Shown piece after piece: positions 30,834-38,856 of a stretch of DNA of 64,000 nt. Each line of letters starts with the position of its first letter. The stretch's first letter is position 1. The translations under genes and the position numbers were made by a program. A model generated the notes under the pieces. It saw nothing but the letters and a program-made list of their open reading frames with translations, made no database searches and was not told the DNA's origin. Location of the stretch: the NCBI GenBank assembly GCA_902569245.1, contig CACFTO010000001.1:138066-202065 (forward strand), in the 5' to 3' direction. Origin of the DNA: an uncultured Pelagibacteraceae bacterium (lineage in GTDB: Bacteria; Pseudomonadota; Alphaproteobacteria; Pelagibacterales; Pelagibacteraceae).

Positions 30834-32516
30834 CTAAACAGTTTTGACAGTCGTTCTTTTGATAATTATGTACTGTTGCGCCATTGTTAATATGTTATTT
30901 ATAGTCCAGTAAATAACTAGTCCTGCTGGGAAAGGAGCTAGTATTACAGTCAAAAATAACGGAAAGAACATAAATATTTTTGCTTGAACAGGATCAGGAG
31001 GTGTTGGATTTAGTTTTTGCTGCATCCACATTGAAACACCCATTAAGCATGGCCATACACCTATCAGTAAAAAAGATGGAGGATCCCATGGAATTAGTCC
31101 AAATAAATTAAATATAGATGTAGGATCTCTTTCACTTAAATCTTTTATCCAACCAAAAAATGGTTGATGTCTCATCTCAATTGTTACAAACAAAACTTTA
31201 TAAATTGCAAAGAAAAAAGGTATCTGTATAAAAATTGGAAGACACCCGCTTATTGGATTAACTTTTTCTCTTTTGTATAATGCCATCATTTCTTGTTGGA
31301 GTTTCATTTTATCCTCTTTATGCAACTCTTTTAGTCTTGTCATTTCTGGCTGAAGAACTTTCATTTTAGCCATGGACCTAAATGAGTAATTTGCAAGTGG
31401 AAAAAATGCTAATCTTATACAAGCAGTTATCATTATAATTGCTATTCCAAAATTGCCAGCTAGATTAAAGAAATATTGAATTGCAAAGAATAAAGGTTTG
31501 ACAATGAAGTAAAACCATCCCCAATCAATTGCTAAATCAAACTTATTGATATTTTCACTCTCAGCATATCCATCAATAACGTTTACTTCTTTTGCAGCAA
31601 TTATTACTCTAATCGAGTTGCTTTTTGTCTCGTTTGCGCCAACTTCTGTTGCATTCGTCTCAATAAAATTTGCTCTGAACTTATTTTTGTAATCAAAATC
31701 AGATCTAAAACTTTTATCTTTTTCGGGTATAAGACTAGTAAGCCAATACTTATCAGTGATACCTAGCCATCCAGATTGTGCATTTTTAGAATATTTTTTT
31801 TCTTCAATATCATCATAATCCTCTTCAACTAATTGATCATCAAAAACTCCAATTAAACCCTCGTGCAAAATATAAAAATTAGTTACATCAGGTGCTACAT
31901 TCCTAATAATTTGTCCATATGGATAAAAGTTATAAGTTTTATCCGAACTATTAATTATCGTTTGTTTGATGTTAAAAAGATATTGTTTGTCTATGCTTAT
32001 TTCTTTTAAAAATTTAATATTTTGATTGTTAGTCCAACTTAATATCACTGGCGAACTAGGTGTGAGTTTGTTACTTCCTTCAATGCTCCAAAGAGATTTT
32101 GAGTTTGGTAAATCAATATTTTTGTTGGTAGTTGCCCATCCAGTCTCTACATAATATCCATTATCAGACTGTTTAGGATTTAATAAGATTACATTATCAT
32201 CTCCATTTAAAGTATTTGTATAATTTTTAAAAGTTAAGTCGTCTATTGAAGATCCGATTAATGAAATTGAGCCTCTAATTTTGTCATTTTCAAAAAGAAC
32301 TCTTTCATTTTCTTTTAAAGCCTCATTTCTAGATATTTTAATTGTTTCCTCGTCCTGAACTAATGATGGTGCATCCGTTGAAGAATTTTCACTGGCAACA
32401 TTTTTGTCATTAGAAATATCTTTTTGGTCTACTACTGCTGGAGCAAAAAATAGACTATAGAGTATTATTACGGCTGCACTCAGAGATATTGCGGCAATTA
32501 CATTTTTCGTATCCAT
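30834..32516 (-). CDS. yidC: Membrane protein insertase YidC
   Basis: Inserts and folds inner-membrane proteins, alone or with SecYEG. Its 560 residues begin with an N-terminal membrane anchor (about 7-27), a large periplasmic beta-sandwich domain (to about 330), and then the conserved helical core. The core contains the coiled region RSMAKMKVLQPEMTRLKELH and the segment NPISGCLPIFIQIPFFFAIY, with further membrane spans to the end. It lies within the rpmH-rnpA-yidD-yidC order, which is widely conserved. Confidence 0.97.
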   Translation of the reverse strand: MDTKNVIAAISLSAAVIILYSLFFAPAVVDQKDISNDKNVASENSSTDAPSLVQDEETIKISRNEALKENERVLFENDKIRGSISLIGSSIDDLTFKNYTNTLNGDDNVILLNPKQSDNGYYVETGWATTNKNIDLPNSKSLWSIEGSNKLTPSSPVILSWTNNQNIKFLKEISIDKQYLFNIKQTIINSSDKTYNFYPYGQIIRNVAPDVTNFYILHEGLIGVFDDQLVEEDYDDIEEKKYSKNAQSGWLGITDKYWLTSLIPEKDKSFRSDFDYKNKFRANFIETNATEVGANETKSNSIRVIIAAKEVNVIDGYAESENINKFDLAIDWGWFYFIVKPLFFAIQYFFNLAGNFGIAIIMITACIRLAFFPLANYSFRSMAKMKVLQPEMTRLKELHKEDKMKLQQEMMALYKREKVNPISGCLPIFIQIPFFFAIYKVLFVTIEMRHQPFFGWIKDLSERDPTSIFNLFGLIPWDPPSFLLIGVWPCLMGVSMWMQQKLNPTPPDPVQAKIFMFFPLFLTVILAPFPAGLVIYWTINNILTMAQQYIIIKRTTVKTV

Positions 32517-32519
32517 AAA

Positions 32520-32762
32520 TTACTTTTTCTTTTTAACTGGATCAAATCCTTCTCCACCACCCAAAATTTTTATCGGATGACAACTAAGTATTCTTTTACA
32601 TCCATTAATACTTCCTTTTAAAATTCCATTCTCTTTTATGTTTTCAATAAAATAATCAGAACATGTTGGAAGATATCTGCAATTATTACCTAGATACGGA
32701 GATATAAGTATTTGATAAAACCTTATAATATTGATCATTAAAAATTTAATAAAATTGGTCAT
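32520..32762 (-). CDS. yidD: Membrane protein insertion efficiency factor YidD
   Basis: An 80-residue YidD (formerly DUF37). The N-terminal amphipathic helix (IIRFYQILISPYLG) attaches to the membrane. The conserved core NCRYLPTCSDYFIENIKENG and GCKRILSCHP carries the family's cysteines. It assists YidC-dependent insertion. It overlaps rnpA by 4 nt and precedes yidC by 3 nt. Confidence 0.95.
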   Translation of the reverse strand: MTNFIKFLMINIIRFYQILISPYLGNNCRYLPTCSDYFIENIKENGILKGSINGCKRILSCHPIKILGGGEGFDPVKKKK

Positions 32763-33100
32763 TTAATTTTTTTAAAGTCTTCTAGTGTTGCGTTTTTTAT
32801 TACTTCATAAGGATCTTTGCTAACAGATACTCTTGCAATCAATAAGTAACAGTAATTAAGATTAATGTTAATTGATTTTACAGCTTCGTTCATAATATTT
32901 CTTAGTCTTCTTTTAATTCTGTTTCTTGTTACTGCATTTCCAATTTTCTTTTTGGCCACAAAACTAATATTTAATCTATTATTATTTTTATCAGAAAGTT
33001 TTTTAAAGAAAATTGTTAAGTATTTATTAGAAATTTTTTTTCCACTCAGAATAGACTTAAAATCCTCATTTTTAGAAAGGCTAACAATCTTGTTTTTCAT
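32759..33100 (-). CDS. rnpA: Ribonuclease P protein component
   Basis: Protein subunit of RNase P, which trims tRNA 5' ends with the rnpB RNA. It has 113 residues. The RNR motif is in TRNRIKRRLRNIMNEA and the central cleft strand is NISFVAKKKIGNA. It starts at 33100, sharing one base with the rpmH stop codon (TAATG), so the two are almost certainly co-translated. Confidence 0.94.
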   Translation of the reverse strand: MKNKIVSLSKNEDFKSILSGKKISNKYLTIFFKKLSDKNNNRLNISFVAKKKIGNAVTRNRIKRRLRNIMNEAVKSININLNYCYLLIARVSVSKDPYEVIKNATLEDFKKIK

Positions 33101-33237
33101 TAAGCGTTTGTTAATTTTTTTCTTCCTTTAGCTCTTCTTCTTTTTAATACTTTTCTTCCACCCTTTGTCTTTTTTTTAGCTCTAAAGCCAACAGCCTTTT
33201 TTCTTTTTCTATTACTTGGTTGATATGTACGTTTCAT
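33100..33237 (-). CDS. rpmH: 50S ribosomal protein L34
   Basis: A 45-residue, extremely basic protein read directly from the minus strand: it begins [20 protein letters not shown], ends in [13 protein letters not shown], and stops with TAA at 33102-33100. The start, composition and length are those of L34. It is followed with one-base overlap by rnpA and starts the rpmH-rnpA-yidD-yidC operon. The 82-nt divergent gap to the next gene must contain its promoter. Confidence 0.96.
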   Translation of the reverse strand: MKRTYQPSNRKRKKAVGFRAKKKTKGGRKVLKRRRAKGRKKLTNA

Positions 33238-33275
33238 TGTTGTTAAATTAATGTTAAATTTCGGTAGTTATACAA

Positions 33276-33288
33276 ATATATATATATA
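33276..33288. repeat. AT dinucleotide run in the rpmH upstream gap
   Basis: An alternating A/T run of 13 bases in the 82-nt gap between divergent rpmH and the TVP38-like gene. Such a run can melt easily and could supply -10-like hexamers on both strands. It is a simple repeat; regulatory meaning is inferred only from position. Confidence 0.5.
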
Positions 33289-33319
33289 AGTACAGTGATT
33301 TTTAATAAGTTAAAAATCA

Positions 33320-34039
33320 ATGAATAGAGAAAAAAAAATTAAACTATTTTTAGGCTCTGCCTACATATTGATAGTATGTGTTTTTTTGTTGATTTTTTTT
33401 AACAACTTTTCCTTTCAGGATTTCTCAAGTTATGAATTAATAAGAGAAAATAGAGAAGTTTTAGAGAATATTAAAAATAGTAATATTTTTTTATCAAGTA
33501 TTATTTTTTTAATAGGTACCATAATCTGGGTCCTCTTATTAGGCTTTGGATCACCAGTATTTCTAGTTGGTGGTTTTATTTTTGGTAAGTGGTTAGGAAC
33601 TTTACTAGTAGTTTTTGGATTATCTATTGGTGCAACATTTCTTTATATTTTTGCAAACTATTTTTTAAAAGATTTGGTTGAAAAAAAATTTTCATCTCGT
33701 TTTAGTAATTTTACTGAGAAGTTTAAAAAAAATGAGTTTGTTTTTTTTCTAATTTATAGATTTGTAGGTGGCATTCCTTTTTTCATTTCAAATATTTTAC
33801 CTACAATATTTAATGTTAAGGTTAGAAATTTCTTTCTAGGATCAATAATTGGTATGACCCCACAATTATTTGTTGGAGCATCTCTTGGTGCTGGTTTGAG
33901 TAAGATATTGGAGGAAAATTCTGAGTTACCAAGTATTTTAGAATTAATTTTTTCTCCTGATATTTATTTACCAATTCTGGGAATTATAATTTTAGTTATA
34001 ATTGGGTTTTTGTTAAAAAAAAATTTTTATACAAAATAA
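33320..34039 (+). CDS. TVP38/TMEM64 (VTT domain) family membrane protein
   Basis: A 239-residue multi-pass membrane protein of the VTT (DedA-related) group. It has a first membrane span at about 8-27, then the conserved core with GFGSPVFLVGGFIFGKWLG, GATFLYIFANYF, the YRFVGGIPFFISN segment and GMTPQLFVGASLGAG, and a last span near 215-232. VTT proteins are linked to lipid scrambling or transport and membrane homeostasis; the bacterial role is not settled. It is monocistronic between divergent rpmH and an antisense tRNA-Thr. Confidence 0.87.
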   Translation: MNREKKIKLFLGSAYILIVCVFLLIFFNNFSFQDFSSYELIRENREVLENIKNSNIFLSSIIFLIGTIIWVLLLGFGSPVFLVGGFIFGKWLGTLLVVFGLSIGATFLYIFANYFLKDLVEKKFSSRFSNFTEKFKKNEFVFFLIYRFVGGIPFFISNILPTIFNVKVRNFFLGSIIGMTPQLFVGASLGAGLSKILEENSELPSILELIFSPDIYLPILGIIILVIIGFLLKKNFYTK

Positions 34040-34042
34040 TAC

Positions 34043-34116
34043 TGGTGCCCCCATCCAGAATTGAACTGGAAACTCATCCTTACCATGGATGTGTTATACC
34101 ATTTAACTATAGGGGC
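34043..34116 (-). tRNA. tRNA-Thr (anticodon GGT), CCA encoded
   Basis: A 74-nt tRNA read on the minus strand. The acceptor GCCCCTA pairs with TGGGGGC (one T-G wobble), followed by discriminator A and CCA. The anticodon stem CATCC/GGATG closes the loop ATGGTAA, giving anticodon GGT, which reads ACC and ACU. The T arm is TCCAG-TTCAATT-CTGGA. It begins 3 nt past the end of the converging TVP38-like gene. Confidence 0.96.
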
Positions 34117-34198
34117 AATATTTACTTAAATTAGTGTATAAATTTAATTTTTTCAAATTATTGCCTTAATTTTTTTTTAAAATGAGTTATATCTATTT

Positions 34199-34203
34199 GA
34201 GGA
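34199..34203 (+). promoter_or_regulatory. Shine-Dalgarno sequence for the small Lys-rich gene
   Basis: GAGGA, 7 nt before the ATG at 34211. Most genes here lack an evident Shine-Dalgarno site, so this one helps to establish that the 65-residue frame is translated and fixes its start. Confidence 0.5.
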
Positions 34204-34210
34204 AAATGTT

Positions 34211-34408
34211 ATGGGAATTCACTACACATATGGAGCTAATAAAAATGCAAAGCTCATGGAAAAAAAAGCTAAAAGAGAAAAAAAGCTTGCAGAAAAAAGA
34301 GCAAAAAAACAGGTGAAAACTGGCCCAGTAAAAATTGAAGAAGATAAAACAATTCCTCTTGACCAGGTTATAACGCTTGACCATCTTACAAATCCTGACA
34401 AAAAATAA
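34211..34408 (+). CDS. Small Lys-rich protein, unknown
   Basis: A 65-residue protein with a central run of Lys/Glu/Ala-rich helix (about 13-40, KLMEKKAKREKKLAEKRAKK) and an acidic C-terminal tail (EEDKTIPLDQVITLDHLTN). A GAGGA ribosome-binding sequence sits 7 nt upstream of the ATG, unusually clear for this genome, which supports expression. It is followed 3 nt later by another tiny Lys-rich frame and then dcd. Charge suggests nucleic acid or ribosome binding; no family recognised. Confidence 0.6.
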   Translation: MGIHYTYGANKNAKLMEKKAKREKKLAEKRAKKQVKTGPVKIEEDKTIPLDQVITLDHLTNPDKK

Positions 34409-34411
34409 ATA

Positions 34412-34516
34412 ATGAGTTCAAAAAAGAATAATTTTAGTAAACTTGAACTTGCCTTAAGAAAAAATTTAAAAAAAAGAAAAGAATTCCAAAAAAAAACAAA
34501 GAAAAAAAATAAATAA
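34412..34516 (+). CDS. Very small Lys-rich protein (34 aa), unknown
   Basis: A 34-residue frame beginning [18 protein letters not shown] and ending in a Lys/Asn tail. It starts 3 nt after the previous small gene, and its TAA shares a base with the dcd ATG (TAATG), the same coupling seen between proven genes here, which argues that it is real. About half the residues are Lys, Arg or Asn. It may bind RNA or DNA; nothing more can be said. Confidence 0.5.
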   Translation: MSSKKNNFSKLELALRKNLKKRKEFQKKTKKKNK

Positions 34517-35070
34517 TGTCGGTCCAATCTGATAAGTGGATTATACAAATGGCCAGAGATAATGATATGATCTCTCCTTTTGAAGACAAACAAGTTAGAG
34601 GAGATAAAATATCATTTGGTGTTTCTTCGTATGGTTATGATGCGAGAGTTTCTGATGAATTTAAAATTTTTACCAACGTAAATTCCGAAATTGTAGATCC
34701 AAAAAATTTTAAATCTTCAAATTTTATTACAAAAAACTCATCTGAATGTATAATACCACCCAATTCATTCGTATTAGCAAGGACTGTTGAATATTTTAAG
34801 ATTCCTAAAAATGTTTTGGTTATATGTTTGGGAAAATCTACATATGCGAGATGTGGAATAATTGTGAACGTCACACCTCTCGAACCAGGCTGGGAAGGAC
34901 ATGTAACATTAGAATTTTCTAATACAACACCGTTACCGGCAAAAATTTACGCTAATGAAGGAGTTGCTCAATTTGTTTTTATTAAGGGCAATGAGGATCC
35001 AGCTGTTTCGTATGCAGATAGAAATGGTAAATACCAAGGTCAAAAGGGAGTTACACTTCCAAAAATATAA
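34516..35070 (+). CDS. dcd: dCTP deaminase
   Basis: Converts dCTP to dUTP for dTTP synthesis. It has 184 residues, slightly shorter than the E. coli enzyme. Family segments: [35 protein letters not shown], the catalytic-glutamate strand [13 protein letters not shown], and [13 protein letters not shown]. The C-terminal [17 protein letters not shown] lid is present. It lies directly upstream of murA (2-nt gap). Confidence 0.95.
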   Translation: MSVQSDKWIIQMARDNDMISPFEDKQVRGDKISFGVSSYGYDARVSDEFKIFTNVNSEIVDPKNFKSSNFITKNSSECIIPPNSFVLARTVEYFKIPKNVLVICLGKSTYARCGIIVNVTPLEPGWEGHVTLEFSNTTPLPAKIYANEGVAQFVFIKGNEDPAVSYADRNGKYQGQKGVTLPKI

Positions 35071-35072
35071 TA

Positions 35073-36335
35073 ATGGACAAATTTATTGTTAAAGGTCCTT
35101 GCATAATAAAGGGCGAAATTTCAATTTCGGGTTCAAAAAATGCTGCTTTACCAATTTTGGCATCGACAATCTTATTCGAAAAAGAGGTCATAATAAAAAA
35201 TTTACCTCGCGTTAAAGATATAGATACAATGATTAACCTTTTAAAATCTCTTGGCTCTGAAATAAAATTTAATAAAAATAGAAAAATCGTTAAAATAACA
35301 AAGAAAAAAAAGCAAAATTTTTTTGCATCATATTCACTTGTTAGAACTATGAGAGCTGGAATATTAGTTTTAGGAGCGCTTGTTGCTAAACATCAAAAGT
35401 CTATTACTTCTTTGCCTGGTGGCTGCCTTATAGGGGCAAGACCTGTAAATTATCATTTGAATGCACTTAAAAAACTTGGAATGAAATATGATATTAAGAA
35501 AGGCTATATCCACGCACATACGAAAGGAAAACTCAAAGGTGCAAAAATTAGATTTTCAAAAATTAGTGTTGGAGCAACTGAAAATACAATTATAGCCGCA
35601 TGTTTAGCAAATGGAATTACCATTCTTAGAAACTGTGCAATCGAACCAGAAATAGTTGATTTAATAAATTTTTTAAAATCAGGCGGTGCAAAAATAAAAT
35701 TTATAGGAAAACGCACTTTAAAGATTGAAGGTATTAAATCTTTAGAAAGCACAAGTTATTCAGTGATGTCTGATAGAATAGAAACAGGAACTTTTTGTGT
35801 AGCAGCATGTTTAACTGGAGGTAATTTAAAAATAAATAATTTTGACCCAAAAATTATAAAAACAGAATTATCATTATTAAAAAAAGTTGGAGCAAAAATC
35901 AAAGTAGCCAAAAAACAAATTCATATATCTGGTCCAAAAAAAATTAAAAATTTAACCAATTTAGTTACTAAAGAATATCCAAACTTTCCTACAGATCTGC
36001 AAGCACAGTTTATGGTTCTTCTTTGCAAGGCCAAAGGCAAAAGTTCAATAACTGAAAGTATTTTCGAAAATAGATTTATGCATGTAGCTGAATTAAGAAG
36101 ATTAGGAGCTGAGATTTTAATTAAAAAAAATAAGGCATTTATTTCAGGTGATACTAACTTTCAAGCCGCAGAATTAATGTCTAGTGACTTAAGAGCTTCA
36201 GTTGCATTAGTTTTAGCTGCAATAGTTGCCACAGGTTCGTCTACAATTAATAGAATTTATCATCTTGATAGAGGATATGAAAATATAGAGAATAAGCTAA
36301 GAAAAGTCGGGGTAAACATTCGACGTGTTAATTGA
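35073..36335 (+). CDS. murA: UDP-N-acetylglucosamine 1-carboxyvinyltransferase
   Basis: First committed step of peptidoglycan synthesis. It has 420 residues. The N-terminal KNAALPILAST lysine region is present, and the PEP-reactive Cys118 sits in LPGGCLIGARPVNYHL, so the enzyme should be fosfomycin-type (Cys, not Asp). Later segments include SVGATENTIIAACLA, EYPNFPTDLQAQFMVL, and ELMSSDLRASVALVLA. The stop overlaps the next ATG (TGATG). Confidence 0.97.
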   Translation: MDKFIVKGPCIIKGEISISGSKNAALPILASTILFEKEVIIKNLPRVKDIDTMINLLKSLGSEIKFNKNRKIVKITKKKKQNFFASYSLVRTMRAGILVLGALVAKHQKSITSLPGGCLIGARPVNYHLNALKKLGMKYDIKKGYIHAHTKGKLKGAKIRFSKISVGATENTIIAACLANGITILRNCAIEPEIVDLINFLKSGGAKIKFIGKRTLKIEGIKSLESTSYSVMSDRIETGTFCVAACLTGGNLKINNFDPKIIKTELSLLKKVGAKIKVAKKQIHISGPKKIKNLTNLVTKEYPNFPTDLQAQFMVLLCKAKGKSSITESIFENRFMHVAELRRLGAEILIKKNKAFISGDTNFQAAELMSSDLRASVALVLAAIVATGSSTINRIYHLDRGYENIENKLRKVGVNIRRVN

Positions 36336-36742
36336 TGGAAAACCAGTATTTAAAAAAGATAATTGCACAAACTCCTGAAGATCTTCATATCATTTCAGCT
36401 TGCTGCTCTGAGGGTAAAGTTAATATTGATGATGTTAAATATTTAGCTTCTAACAAAATTTTCCTAATTTCAATAGCAAGATTTAGTAAAGAAGAGGAAA
36501 ATAAAAATAAATTGATAAATAGTATTATCAAATTTGAATTTATTAATTCCTCAAAATCTAAGAATATAGACCAAAATGACACTAATCTAACATTGGAACT
36601 ATTAACAATTGATATTTTTAAGAAAGGGGAGAATTTTGAAATAACTATGTTATTTTCGAAAAATAGAATTATAACTCTTGCCGCTGAAGTAATTGAAGTG
36701 ACATTAGAGGATCAAAAAATAGCTAATGATAAAAATAATTAA
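36335..36742 (+). CDS. DUF2948-family-like protein
   Basis: A 135-residue protein whose position (murA, this gene, hisD) and N-terminal pattern, LKKIIAQTPEDLHIISACC and VNIDDVKYLASNKIFLISIARF, match the alphaproteobacterial DUF2948 family. Its function is unknown. The ATG at 36335 shares a base with the murA stop; an in-frame TTG one codon earlier is less likely. It overlaps hisD by 17 nt, implying coupling. The C-terminal EVIEVTLEDQ is also family-like. Confidence 0.8.
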   Translation: MENQYLKKIIAQTPEDLHIISACCSEGKVNIDDVKYLASNKIFLISIARFSKEEENKNKLINSIIKFEFINSSKSKNIDQNDTNLTLELLTIDIFKKGENFEITMLFSKNRIITLAAEVIEVTLEDQKIANDKNN

Positions 36743-37991
36743 TTGTAATAAAAAAAATTACTTAAATATTTTAACAAAATTTTTAGATCTAAGAAGGTCT
36801 GAAAAAAAAAATGAAGATAAAATAATATCTAAAATTTTAAAAGATATTAAGAACAATAAAAATAAAAGTCTTTTAAAATATGAGAAAAAATTTAGTAAAA
36901 ATAGTCAAATTAAGCCAGGTATTAAGCAAATTAATAAAGCAATTAAATCTTTAGATCCTACAATTAAAAGAGCTATAGATTTTGCTTATAAACGTATACT
37001 TAAATTTCATACTGCACAAAAAACTAAAGACATTTTTTATAAAGATAATTTAAATAATAAAATAGAATATAAATACGTACCAATTCAATCTATCGGTATT
37101 TATGTTCCAGCAAACCTACCATCAACTTTGTTGATGAACGCTATTCCAGCAAAAATAGCGGGTGTAAAAAGAATTGTACTAGCAAATCCAAAAAATAATG
37201 GAAAATTAAATCCTGCAGTTTTATATGCAGCAAAAAAATTAGGAATTAATGAAATTTATTCAATGGGAGGCGCACAAGCCATAGGTAGTTTAGCTTATAT
37301 TCAAAAAGTAAATAAAATTGTTGGTCCTGGCAATATCTTTGTTGCTGGTGCTAAAAGACAAGTTTTTGGAGATGTGGGTATTGAAGGAATGATTGCCGGC
37401 CCATCTGAAATAACAATATTAGCAGATAGCAAAACTAATTTAAATGAAGTTACTACATCTATGATTGGCCAGGCAGAACATGACTCAAATTCTCAATGTA
37501 TATTGATTACTAAAAATTCTAATTTGATTAACAAATTAAAGAAAGATTTAGAATTAAAATTAAAAGATTTACCAAGAAAAAATATTGCATCTAAAAGCAT
37601 TAAAAATAATGGACTAATTTTAAAAGTATATAATGATAGACAAATTATTGATGCAATTAATGAGATAGCTCCTGAACACTTAGAAATAAATGTTGGAAAT
37701 TATAAAAAGTATAAAGATAAAATTGTTAATGCGGGAAGTATTTGTATAGGAAAATATTCTCCTATGGCATTAAGCGACTATGCTGTTGGGACAAATCATG
37801 TATTACCAACTAATGCATCAGCTAAATTTTCGTCAGGCTTAAGTTTAAGTGAATTTTATAAAAAAATTAGCCTTATAACTCTCTCAAAAAAAGGTGTTGA
37901 GAAAATAGGAGAATACGCTACACATCTCGCTGAGTATGAAGAATTAAAAGGTCATGCTTTGAGTATAAAATCTAGAATAAATAAGGAGTAA
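36726..37991 (+). CDS. hisD: Histidinol dehydrogenase
   Basis: Last two oxidations of histidine synthesis, NAD- and zinc-dependent, 421 residues. Family motifs: VPIQSIGIYVPAN, GAQAIGSLAY, VGPGNIFVAGAKRQVFG, GPSEITILAD, the zinc and catalytic region GQAEHDSNSQCILIT, the catalytic APEHLEI segment, and AVGTNHVLPT. hisZ and hisG are about 2 kb further on, so histidine genes are loosely clustered. A good AAGGAG site at its 3' end serves infA. Confidence 0.97.
   Translation: MIKIINCNKKNYLNILTKFLDLRRSEKKNEDKIISKILKDIKNNKNKSLLKYEKKFSKNSQIKPGIKQINKAIKSLDPTIKRAIDFAYKRILKFHTAQKTKDIFYKDNLNNKIEYKYVPIQSIGIYVPANLPSTLLMNAIPAKIAGVKRIVLANPKNNGKLNPAVLYAAKKLGINEIYSMGGAQAIGSLAYIQKVNKIVGPGNIFVAGAKRQVFGDVGIEGMIAGPSEITILADSKTNLNEVTTSMIGQAEHDSNSQCILITKNSNLINKLKKDLELKLKDLPRKNIASKSIKNNGLILKVYNDRQIIDAINEIAPEHLEINVGNYKKYKDKIVNAGSICIGKYSPMALSDYAVGTNHVLPTNASAKFSSGLSLSEFYKKISLITLSKKGVEKIGEYATHLAEYEELKGHALSIKSRINKE
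37983..37988 (+). promoter_or_regulatory. Shine-Dalgarno site for infA
   Basis: AAGGAG overlaps the last codons of hisD and lies 9 nt before the TTG start of infA. It supports choosing TTG at 37998 as the true start, since the family N-terminus also begins there. Confidence 0.6.
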
Positions 37992-37997
37992 CAAAAT

Positions 37998-38213
37998 TTG
38001 TCGAAACAAGATTTATTGGAATTTAAAGGTAAAGTAATCGATTTATTACCTAATGCCATGTTCCGAGTAAAGCTTGAAAATAATCATATTGTTACAGCTC
38101 ACACAGCTGGAAAGTTGAGGAAGAATAGGATTAGAGTTCTTCAAGGTGATAATGTAACAGTCGAAGTAACACCTTATGATTTGACAAAAGGAAGAATTAT
38201 TTTTAGGTTTTAA
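37998..38213 (+). CDS. infA: Translation initiation factor IF-1
   Basis: A 71-residue S1-like OB-fold protein that occupies the A site of the 30S subunit during initiation. Sequence [20 protein letters not shown] and [17 protein letters not shown] match IF-1, and the C-terminal [13 protein letters not shown] is canonical. It uses a TTG start with a strong AAGGAG site 9 nt upstream. It is 5 nt upstream of tRNA-Phe, which may be cut from the same transcript. Confidence 0.97.
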   Translation: MSKQDLLEFKGKVIDLLPNAMFRVKLENNHIVTAHTAGKLRKNRIRVLQGDNVTVEVTPYDLTKGRIIFRF

Positions 38214-38218
38214 ATAAT

Positions 38219-38294
38219 GGCTTCGTAGCTCAGTTGGTAGAGCAGAGCCCTGAAAAGGCTTGTGTCGCTGGTTCGAGTCCCGCCGAAGCCACCA
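38219..38294 (+). tRNA. tRNA-Phe (anticodon GAA), CCA encoded
   Basis: A 76-nt tRNA. GGCTTCG pairs with CGAAGCC, then A and CCA. The D arm is TAGCTCAGTTGGTAGAGCA, the anticodon stem GAGCC/GGCTT closes CTGAAAA (anticodon GAA), and the T loop is GTTCGAGTC-like. It begins 5 nt after the infA stop, so it is probably processed from the hisD-infA transcript. Confidence 0.97.
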
Positions 38295-38311
38295 TTTTAG
38301 AAATAAAACCT

Positions 38312-38330
38312 TGCAGCAAAAATGCTTGCA
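38312..38330 (+). terminator. Hairpin downstream of tRNA-Phe, possible terminator
   Basis: TGCAGCA (38312-38318) pairs with TGC-T-TGCA (38323-38330), leaving one bulged T, across an AAAA loop. The following bases TTCAATTTTA are only moderately T-rich, so termination is plausible but not assured. Confidence 0.35.
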
Positions 38331-38384
38331 TTCAATTTTAAAATCTAATAACTATCCCGCTAGCTGAAGTTAAGCTAAGTTTAA

Positions 38385-38390
38385 TATAAT
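38385..38390 (+). promoter_or_regulatory. Candidate -10 element of the cold-shock gene
   Basis: A perfect TATAAT lies 22 nt before the cold-shock ATG, which would give a leader of about 15 nt. No good -35 hexamer is seen at the right spacing (AGCTGA is the best). The short leader would leave no room for the long 5' UTR typical of E. coli cspA. Confidence 0.35.
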
Positions 38391-38412
38391 AAAGAAAGAG
38401 TAAAAGAAAAGT

Positions 38413-38625
38413 ATGAGTACATTAAAAGGAAAAGTAAAGTGGTTCAACGGTAAGAAGGGCTACGGGTTTATAGAAAGAGAAGACGGAGAAAAAGATTGTT
38501 TCGTTCATGCAAGCGCAGTTCGTGAAGCAGGACTTCGTTTTTTGAATGAGAACGACGCTGTAGAATTTGAAATTCAGGATGGAGACAAAGGTCCAAGCGC
38601 AGTGAATTTAAAGAAAACTTCTTAA
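38413..38625 (+). CDS. Cold-shock-domain protein (CspA family)
   Basis: A 70-residue single-stranded nucleic-acid binder. RNP1-like KGYGFIERE and RNP2-like CFVHASAV are present, in the cold-shock fold starting [18 protein letters not shown] proteins melt RNA structure and aid transcription and translation. It stands alone between tRNA-Phe and a 231-nt gap with strong hairpins. Codon choice (cgt, ggc, aac) is somewhat richer in GC than neighbours, consistent with high expression. Confidence 0.94.
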   Translation: MSTLKGKVKWFNGKKGYGFIEREDGEKDCFVHASAVREAGLRFLNENDAVEFEIQDGDKGPSAVNLKKTS

Positions 38626-38645
38626 AATTTATTTCATTTAAAATT

Positions 38646-38692
38646 TTGTATAGGAATAAAAGTAGGTAAACCCTATGAATATTCCTATACAA
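38646..38692 (+). ncRNA. Long hairpin downstream of the cold-shock gene
   Basis: A 13-bp perfect stem: TTGTATAGGAATA (38646-38658) pairs with TATTCCTATACAA (38680-38692). Inside is a 4x4 internal loop (38659-38662 and 38676-38679) and then a 4-bp inner stem TAGG/CCTA (38663-38666 and 38672-38675). It starts 21 nt after the stop codon. There is no T run after it, so it looks more like a 3'-UTR stabiliser or part of a small RNA than an intrinsic terminator. Confidence 0.5.
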
Positions 38693-38701
38693 TACATACT
38701 T

Positions 38702-38721
38702 GCATTTTAAGTCTAAAATGC
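38702..38721 (+). ncRNA. Second hairpin in the gap upstream of tRNA-His
   Basis: An 8-bp perfect stem, GCATTTTA (38702-38709) with TAAAATGC (38714-38721), loop AGTC. It is preceded by ACTT and followed by TATTTAAC, the same flank as the next hairpin. Confidence 0.45.
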
Positions 38722-38784
38722 TATTTAACCTCCATGATTAAAAATAGTAAAATTTTAGTATCTCACAAAAGACATCATTTTCAT

Positions 38785-38801
38785 GCTGGCTTGCAGCTAG
38801 C
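38785..38801 (+). ncRNA. Third hairpin in the gap upstream of tRNA-His
   Basis: A 6-bp stem, GCTGGC (38785-38790) with GCTAGC (38796-38801) including one G-T wobble, loop TTGCA. It is followed by TATTTAAC like the second hairpin, so GCTATTTAAC occurs twice, 80 nt apart (38720 and 38800). Confidence 0.4.
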
Positions 38802-38856
38802 TATTTAACTATTTTAAAATTTAAATTTAACTCTAATTAGTATAAAATAACAACAG

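Noticed and set aside
34222..34593. 123-codon minus-strand frame opposite the small Lys-rich genes
   Set aside because: It is the antisense of AAA-rich codons (poly-Phe/Leu/Ser), a composition artefact, and it crosses into dcd.
36332..36334. TTG start for the DUF2948-like gene
   Set aside because: The ATG one codon later gives the TGATG overlap with murA seen at other junctions and is the simpler start.
38468..38692. 74-codon minus-strand frame over the cold-shock gene
   Set aside because: It is the shadow of a strongly conserved cold-shock gene and has no family pattern.
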